DNA of 64,000 nt from Buttiauxella massiliensis (lineage in GTDB: Bacteria > Pseudomonadota > Gammaproteobacteria > Enterobacterales > Enterobacteriaceae): positions 1-64,000 of the forward strand of contig NZ_LR722656.1 in assembly GCF_902500225.1 (NCBI RefSeq), read 5' to 3'. A program made the position numbers and the translations under genes. This document shows, one piece after another, positions 59,516 through 64,000 of this stretch. The notes beneath the pieces are model-generated. The model saw nothing but the letters and a program-made list of their open reading frames with translations. It was not told the origin of the DNA and made no database searches. Within the stretch, counting starts at the first letter, position 1; every line of letters begins with the position of its first letter.

Positions 59516-61240
59516 ATGGAGATGTTGTCAGGAGCCGAGATGGTCGTCCGATCGCTTATCGATCAGGGCGTTAAACATGTATTCGGTTACCCGGGAGGCG
59601 CAGTACTCGATATCTATGATGCGCTTCATACTATTGGCGGCATTGATCACGTGCTGGTACGCCATGAACAAGCGGCAGTGCATATGGCTGATGGCCTGGC
59701 GCGTGCAACCGGTGAAGTGGGGGTCGTGCTGGTGACATCCGGTCCAGGTGCTACAAACGCAATCACCGGCATTGCTACGGCTTACATGGACTCCATTCCA
59801 ATGGTGGTACTTTCTGGTCAGGTTGCAACATCGCTGATTGGCTATGATGCATTCCAGGAATGCGACATGGTGGGGATTTCGCGCCCGGTCGTGAAACACA
59901 GCTTTTTAGTTAAACAAGCAGAAGACATTCCTGGCATCATCAAGAAAGCCTTCTGGCTTGCAGCAAGTGGCCGCCCAGGGCCGGTTGTGGTCGATTTGCC
60001 AAAAGACATCATGAGTCCGGCAAATAAGTTCCCTTACAGTTACCCCGAAAAAGTCAGTATGCGTTCTTATAATCCGACCACTCAGGGTCACAAAGGGCAG
60101 ATTAAGCGCGCATTGCAAACCTTGCTGGCGGCGAAAAAGCCGGTCATGTATGTCGGTGGCGGTGCGATCACTTCTGCCTGTCATGATGAGTTGCTTGAGC
60201 TAGCCCAGAAGCTCAATATTCCGGTCGTCTCCTCGTTAATGGGTCTTGGTGTGTTTCCAGGGACTCATCGGCAGGCATTAGGCATGCTGGGGATGCACGG
60301 AACTTATGAAGCTAACATGGTGATGCACAACTCTGACGTGATTTTCGGGGTTGGTGTGCGCTTTGATGACCGCACCACCAACAATCTCGCGAAGTACTGC
60401 CCGAATGCGACAGTGCTGCATATTGATATTGACCCAACTTCTATTTCTAAAACTGTCGGTGCGGATATTCCTATTGTTGGCGATGCGCGTCAGGTTTTAC
60501 AGCAAATGTTGGAGCTGATGGCGCAGGAAGATACATCGCAGTCCTGCGATGATATCCGTGACTGGTGGCAACAGATTGAGCAATGGCGTGCGCGCCAGTG
60601 TCTGGAGTTTGACAGAACAAGCGATAAGATTAAGCCGCAAGCGGTTATTGAAACTATCTATCGTCTGACCAAAGGTGAAGCTTACGTCACCTCTGATGTC
60701 GGTCAGCACCAAATGTTTGCTGCACTTTATTACACCTTTGATAAACCTCGCCGTTGGATTAACTCTGGCGGTCTCGGCACTATGGGCTTTGGTCTGCCAG
60801 CCGCACTGGGTGTGAAGCTGGCATTGCCAGACGAGACCGTAGTTTGCGTTACGGGCGATGGCAGTATTCAAATGAATATCCAGGAACTCTCTACCGCGCT
60901 GCAATATGGTTTGCCGGTATTGGTGCTTAACCTCAACAACCGTTATCTCGGTATGGTGAAACAGTGGCAGGACATGATTTATTCTGGCCGCCATTCTCAA
61001 TCCTATATGGAGTCATTACCTGATTTTGTGCGCGTTGCGGAAGCTTATGGGCATGTAGGGATCAACATTAACGAGCCGCATGAGCTGGAAAGCAAGTTGA
61101 TCGAAGCGCTGGAGGCCGTGCGTAACCAGCGTCTGGTATTTGTCGACGTCGCAGTTGATGGCACTGAGCATGTGTACCCGATGCAGATCCGTGGCGGTGG
61201 TATGGATGAGATGTGGTTAAGCAAAACGGAGAGAACCTGA
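59516..61240 (+). CDS. ilvI: Acetolactate synthase III large subunit
   Basis: The 574-residue ThDP enzyme equals E. coli IlvI. It makes acetolactate and acetohydroxybutyrate for valine, leucine and isoleucine. The catalytic Glu is in [20 protein letters not shown], the FAD-binding middle domain has [13 protein letters not shown] and GVGVRFDDR, and the ThDP motif runs [20 protein letters not shown] to NNRYLG. GGAGG lies eight bases before the ATG. It is followed two bases later by ilvH. Confidence 0.97.
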   Translation: MEMLSGAEMVVRSLIDQGVKHVFGYPGGAVLDIYDALHTIGGIDHVLVRHEQAAVHMADGLARATGEVGVVLVTSGPGATNAITGIATAYMDSIPMVVLSGQVATSLIGYDAFQECDMVGISRPVVKHSFLVKQAEDIPGIIKKAFWLAASGRPGPVVVDLPKDIMSPANKFPYSYPEKVSMRSYNPTTQGHKGQIKRALQTLLAAKKPVMYVGGGAITSACHDELLELAQKLNIPVVSSLMGLGVFPGTHRQALGMLGMHGTYEANMVMHNSDVIFGVGVRFDDRTTNNLAKYCPNATVLHIDIDPTSISKTVGADIPIVGDARQVLQQMLELMAQEDTSQSCDDIRDWWQQIEQWRARQCLEFDRTSDKIKPQAVIETIYRLTKGEAYVTSDVGQHQMFAALYYTFDKPRRWINSGGLGTMGFGLPAALGVKLALPDETVVCVTGDGSIQMNIQELSTALQYGLPVLVLNLNNRYLGMVKQWQDMIYSGRHSQSYMESLPDFVRVAEAYGHVGININEPHELESKLIEALEAVRNQRLVFVDVAVDGTEHVYPMQIRGGGMDEMWLSKTERT

Positions 61241-61242
61241 TT

Positions 61243-61734
61243 ATGCGCCGGATATTATCTGTATTACTTGAAAATGAGTCCGGGGCGCTGTCCCGTGTAA
61301 TAGGCTTATTTGCTCAGCGCGGTTACAACATTGAAAGCCTGACCGTGGCTCCAACTGACGATCCCACACTATCTCGCATGACTATCCAAACGGTTGGTGA
61401 TGCGAAAGTGCTGGAGCAGATTGAAAAGCAGCTGCATAAACTGGTAGATGTCCTGCGTGTCAGCGAACTGGTGCAAGGGGCGCATGTCGAGCGTGAAATC
61501 ATGCTGGTAAAAGTGCAGGCGAGTGGTTACGGGCGTGAAGAAGTGAAACGCAACGCGGAAATCTTTCGTGGGCAAATCATTGATGTCACACCAACGCTCT
61601 ACACGGTTCAACTGGCAGGGACTAGCGACAAACTGGATGCATTCCTGAATACCATTCGTGAGGTGGCTAAGATCGTGGAAGTCGCACGCTCAGGTATTGT
61701 AGGCGTATCGCGTGGCGATAAGATTATGCGCTAG
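61243..61734 (+). CDS. ilvH: Acetolactate synthase III regulatory subunit
   Basis: The 163-residue ACT-domain protein gives valine sensitivity and full activity to IlvI. The ACT domain [20 protein letters not shown] and the Asn-Gly region [15 protein letters not shown] form the valine site, and a C-terminal ferredoxin-like domain follows. The start at 61243 matches E. coli; upstream in-frame codons lie in ilvI. A strong terminator follows. Confidence 0.97.
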   Translation: MRRILSVLLENESGALSRVIGLFAQRGYNIESLTVAPTDDPTLSRMTIQTVGDAKVLEQIEKQLHKLVDVLRVSELVQGAHVEREIMLVKVQASGYGREEVKRNAEIFRGQIIDVTPTLYTVQLAGTSDKLDAFLNTIREVAKIVEVARSGIVGVSRGDKIMR

Positions 61735-61757
61735 CCTGTAAAGGCGGCTAAATAATA

Positions 61758-61789
61758 AACCCGGTAAAACACGTACCGGGTTTTTTTTT
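61758..61789 (+). terminator. Terminator of ilvIH
   Basis: AACCCGGTA and TACCGGGTT enclose a seven-base loop, followed by nine T residues. Confidence 0.93.
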
Positions 61790-61909
61790 GCAAATAGCGC
61801 AGCAACTGCCAGCAAAAGCGGTTGCCCGAGGTATTATTCTGCGCTTAGATGATAAAAATGAAACCATGACCAGGGTATGGTTATGGAAATCCTAAATTAA
61901 GGGGCTACT

Positions 61910-62914
61910 GTGAAATTGGATGAAATCGCGCGCCTGGCTGGAGTTTCGCGCACTACGGCGAGCTACGTCATCAACGGTAAGGCAAAACAGTATCGCGTTA
62001 GCGATAAGACCGTTGAGAAAGTCATGGCAGTTGTACGCGAACATAACTACCACCCGAATGCTGTGGCTGCAGGATTGCGTGCCGGGCGCACGCGTTCTAT
62101 CGGATTAGTTATTCCAGACCTTGAGAACACAAGCTATACCCGTATCGCCAACTATCTGGAGCGCCAGGCTCGTCAACGTGGATATCAGTTGCTCATCGCG
62201 TGCTCGGAAGACCAGCCTGATAATGAAATGCGTTGTATTGAGCACCTGCTACAACGTCAGGTTGATGCGATCATTGTTTCAACGTCACTGCCGCCTGAAC
62301 ATCCATTCTATCAACGCTGGGCGAACGATCCTTTTCCAATCATCGCGCTCGATCGTGCATTAGATCGCGAAAATTTCATTAGCGTAGTCGGTGCAGACCA
62401 GGAAGATGCGGAAATGCTGGCCAGTGAGCTGCGTACTTTCCCTGCTGAAACGGTTCTTTATCTTGGCGCATTGCCGGAGCTGTCAGTTAGCTACTTGCGC
62501 GAACAAGGTTTCCGCACCGCGTGGAAAGATGATCCACGTGAAGTACACTTCTTATATGCCAACAGTTATGAGCGTGAAGCCGCAGCGCAGCTTTTTGACA
62601 AGTGGTTGGAAACTCACCCAATGCCGCAGGCTCTATACACGACGTCTTTTGCATTATTACAAGGTGTTATGGATGTAACATTGCGCCGTGAAGGGCATTT
62701 GCCGTCAGAGTTAGCAATTGCGACTTTCGGTGACAATGAGTTGCTTGATTTCCTGCAATGTCCAGTATTGGCTGTTGCGCAGCGCCACCGTGATGTGGCT
62801 GAACGAGTACTGGAATTAGTATTGGCAAGCCTCGATGAGCCACGTAAACCTAAGCCTGGATTAACCCGTATTCGTCGTAATCTATATCGTCGTGGCAGTT
62901 TAAGCCGCCACTAA
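61910..62914 (+). CDS. cra: Catabolite repressor/activator Cra (FruR)
   Basis: The 334-residue LacI-family regulator equals E. coli Cra in length. It senses fructose-1-phosphate and switches carbon flow between glycolysis and gluconeogenesis. The helix-turn-helix is [20 protein letters not shown], the hinge [15 protein letters not shown], and the effector domain ends [18 protein letters not shown]. The start codon is GTG, as in E. coli. No fruL-like leader peptide was found in the 175 bases upstream. Confidence 0.96.
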   Translation: MKLDEIARLAGVSRTTASYVINGKAKQYRVSDKTVEKVMAVVREHNYHPNAVAAGLRAGRTRSIGLVIPDLENTSYTRIANYLERQARQRGYQLLIACSEDQPDNEMRCIEHLLQRQVDAIIVSTSLPPEHPFYQRWANDPFPIIALDRALDRENFISVVGADQEDAEMLASELRTFPAETVLYLGALPELSVSYLREQGFRTAWKDDPREVHFLYANSYEREAAAQLFDKWLETHPMPQALYTTSFALLQGVMDVTLRREGHLPSELAIATFGDNELLDFLQCPVLAVAQRHRDVAERVLELVLASLDEPRKPKPGLTRIRRNLYRRGSLSRH

Positions 62915-62920
62915 CAAGAG

Positions 62921-62940
62921 ATGGCAGTTACGGCTGCCAT
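62921..62940 (+). terminator. Terminator of cra
   Basis: ATGGCAG and CTGCCAT enclose a six-base loop, six bases after the cra stop, followed by TCTTAATT. Confidence 0.65.
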
Positions 62941-63386
62941 TCTTAATTAAGAATAATCTCGTTTTATTTCTATTAGTTATTCACGTAATTATTTTTGATT
63001 GATAATAGATACTTCTCTTAATTCCAGAATCGATATAATTCCCTCTTCTGAATTATTTTGTTACATAGCAGTGTGTAAAAGTGCCCGATAATTAAACAAT
63101 AGTTCTCAGTGACCATTCAAACTAACCCGCAGCCCGCGTTTCGCCTGCATCTGGCGCTGTTATCCTGCAGAGAAATACCTTAAAATGCCGACCGCGTCGC
63201 AAACTGAACACTTCATATTTTACCTTGCAGGTTTTCAGTCGATTTAACGATATTTATGCTTATTGATCTTTTTTCTTTCAAATATTCATAACGTTAATTT
63301 TGCATCGTGGATGTAGCGCCTTTTCTCGCCAGTCATTTATCAATCGCTTAGGAGATGAAAATTATTTCCATTAGCGTTGAGCTTGC
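62941..63386. other. cra-mraZ intergenic region
   Basis: No gene was seen. It is AT-rich near 62945-63070 and 63230-63310. It leads into the dcw cluster promoter at 63387. Confidence 0.55.
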
Positions 63387-63416
63387 TTGACAAGGTTTTC
63401 CTCCGCTCCGTAAACT
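63387..63416 (+). promoter_or_regulatory. Promoter Pmra of the dcw (division and cell wall) cluster
   Basis: TTGACA (63387-63392) and TAAACT (63411-63416) are 18 bases apart. The sequence TTGACAAGGTTTTCCTCCGC strongly resembles the E. coli mraZ promoter that drives much of the division and cell-wall cluster. Confidence 0.8.
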
Positions 63417-63424
63417 CCTTTGGG

Positions 63425-63449
63425 TGGGATTTTGTGGGTCAAAGTGGTG
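63425..63449 (+). promoter_or_regulatory. MraZ operator
   Basis: TGGGA, TGGGT and TGGTG start at 63425, 63435 and 63445, an exact 10-bp period. This is the repeat pattern to which MraZ binds to repress its own operon. It lies just downstream of Pmra. Confidence 0.8.
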
Positions 63450-63477
63450 GAAAGGGGAATTTAAGGGTGAGGCTGGC

Positions 63478-63936
63478 ATGTTCCGTGGGGCAACATTAGT
63501 CAATCTCGACAGCAAAGGGCGGCTTGCCGTACCTATCCGTTACCGGGATGCGCTTGTCGAAACCTCTGAAGGTCAGATGGTTTGTACCATCGACATCCAT
63601 CACCCATGCCTGCTGCTTTATACCCTTCCCGAGTGGGAAATTATTGAACAAAAGCTAGCTCGTCTGTCGAGCATGAACCCTGTTGAACGCCGCGTGCAGC
63701 GATTATTACTGGGGCATGCCAGTGAATGTCAGATGGATAGCGCCGGGCGATTATTGCTAGCACCTGTTTTACGCCAATACGCTGGGCTAACCAAAGAAGT
63801 GATGCTGGTTGGGCAGTTCAATAAGTTTGAACTGTGGGATGAAACGACCTGGCATCAACAGGTCAAGGAAGACATCGACGCTGAGCAGGCTACGACAACC
63901 ACCTTGTCGGACCGTCTGCAGGACTTGTCACTATAA
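63478..63936 (+). CDS. mraZ: Transcriptional regulator MraZ
   Basis: The 152-residue product equals E. coli MraZ. It has two SpoVT/AbrB-like halves, each with a DxxGR signature ([14 protein letters not shown] near residue 11 and [14 protein letters not shown] near 84), and forms a ring that binds TGGG repeats. The ATG at 63478 follows AGGGTGAGG. It is the first gene of the division and cell-wall cluster and controls it together with rsmH. Confidence 0.96.
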   Translation: MFRGATLVNLDSKGRLAVPIRYRDALVETSEGQMVCTIDIHHPCLLLYTLPEWEIIEQKLARLSSMNPVERRVQRLLLGHASECQMDSAGRLLLAPVLRQYAGLTKEVMLVGQFNKFELWDETTWHQQVKEDIDAEQATTTTLSDRLQDLSL

Positions 63937-63939
63937 ATA

Positions 63940-64000
63940 ATGATGGAAAATTTTAAACATACTTCAGTCCTGCTTGATGAGGCCGTGAATGGTCTCAACA
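63940..64000 (+). CDS. rsmH: 16S rRNA m4C1402 methyltransferase RsmH, N-terminal fragment
   Basis: The gene runs off the right end. The visible product begins MMENFKHTSVLLDEAVNGLN, matching E. coli RsmH (MraW), which N4-methylates C1402 of 16S rRNA with RsmI. ATGs at 63940 and 63943 are both possible. It lies three bases after mraZ, as usual in the dcw cluster. Confidence 0.93.
   Translation, partial: MMENFKHTSVLLDEAVNGLN

Noticed and set aside
61735..61909. fruL leader peptide before cra
   Set aside because: No open frame with a ribosome site and a FruL-like sequence was found.

Overview
The window is chromosomal DNA of a member of the Enterobacteriaceae, GC roughly 50 percent. Most core genes match Escherichia coli K-12 products closely in sequence and length, and ERIC repeats, a REP unit and a pheV-type tRNA-Phe are present. 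The accessory content is unlike K-12, so a genus such as Buttiauxella, Kluyvera or an Enterobacter relative is possible, but the sequence alone does not fix it.

Layout. (1) 1-127: edge of an IS3-like element whose transposase runs off the left end. (2) 188-18041: a conserved block, ygiN-mdaB-qseCB / ygiW-parC-plsC-ftsP-ygiQ / dkgA-yqhD / yqhC / yghB / metC / exbBD. It covers quinone reduction, the QseBC two-component system, topoisomerase IV, phospholipid acylation, division protection, aldehyde detoxification, methionine synthesis and TonB energisation. (3) 18265-27317: accessory genes. These are a chemoreceptor, two small tandem related proteins, a membrane-anchored protein, a secreted NlpC/P60 hydrolase, a Skp-like lipoprotein, an 8-oxoguanine deaminase, an HdeD-papain fusion, a YeaR-like cupin and an unknown membrane protein pair. 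(4) 27419-32570: a cytoplasmic GH28 pectin hydrolase and a GPH transporter between two decayed insertion sequences. (5) 32915-42794: a ten-gene sugar-oxidation locus. It has a LacI regulator and SSS transporter facing a dehydratase, aldolase, mutarotase, lactonase, reductase, sugar dehydrogenase and TSUP exporter. Two near-identical operators sit 220 bp apart in the control region. (6) 43016-43590: a dead P4-type integrase beside tRNA-Phe. (7) 44027-52500: the conserved block speC-nupG-mltC-yggX-mutY / trmB-yggL-yggN. (8) 52640-64000: leuDCBA-leuL / leuO-ilvIH-cra-mraZ-rsmH.

Blocks 2, 7 and 8 are each collinear with E. coli. Block 8 lies near 2 min in E. coli, whereas blocks 2 and 7 lie near 66-68 min. 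The join between yggN and leuD is therefore a large rearrangement, and an ERIC element sits exactly on it. Between exbD and pheV the E. coli genes are replaced by about 25 kb of accessory DNA, consistent with an island next to a tRNA.

The best candidate for an undescribed system is the 32.9-42.8 kb locus. It encodes a complete nonphosphorylative route: sugar uptake, C1 oxidation, lactone hydrolysis, dehydration to a 2-keto-3-deoxy acid, aldol cleavage to pyruvate plus an aldehyde, and reduction of the aldehyde. The substrate cannot be read from sequence. Secondary candidates are the envelope-related cluster at 19.8-22.7 kb and the hairpin-embedded short ORF in front of speC.
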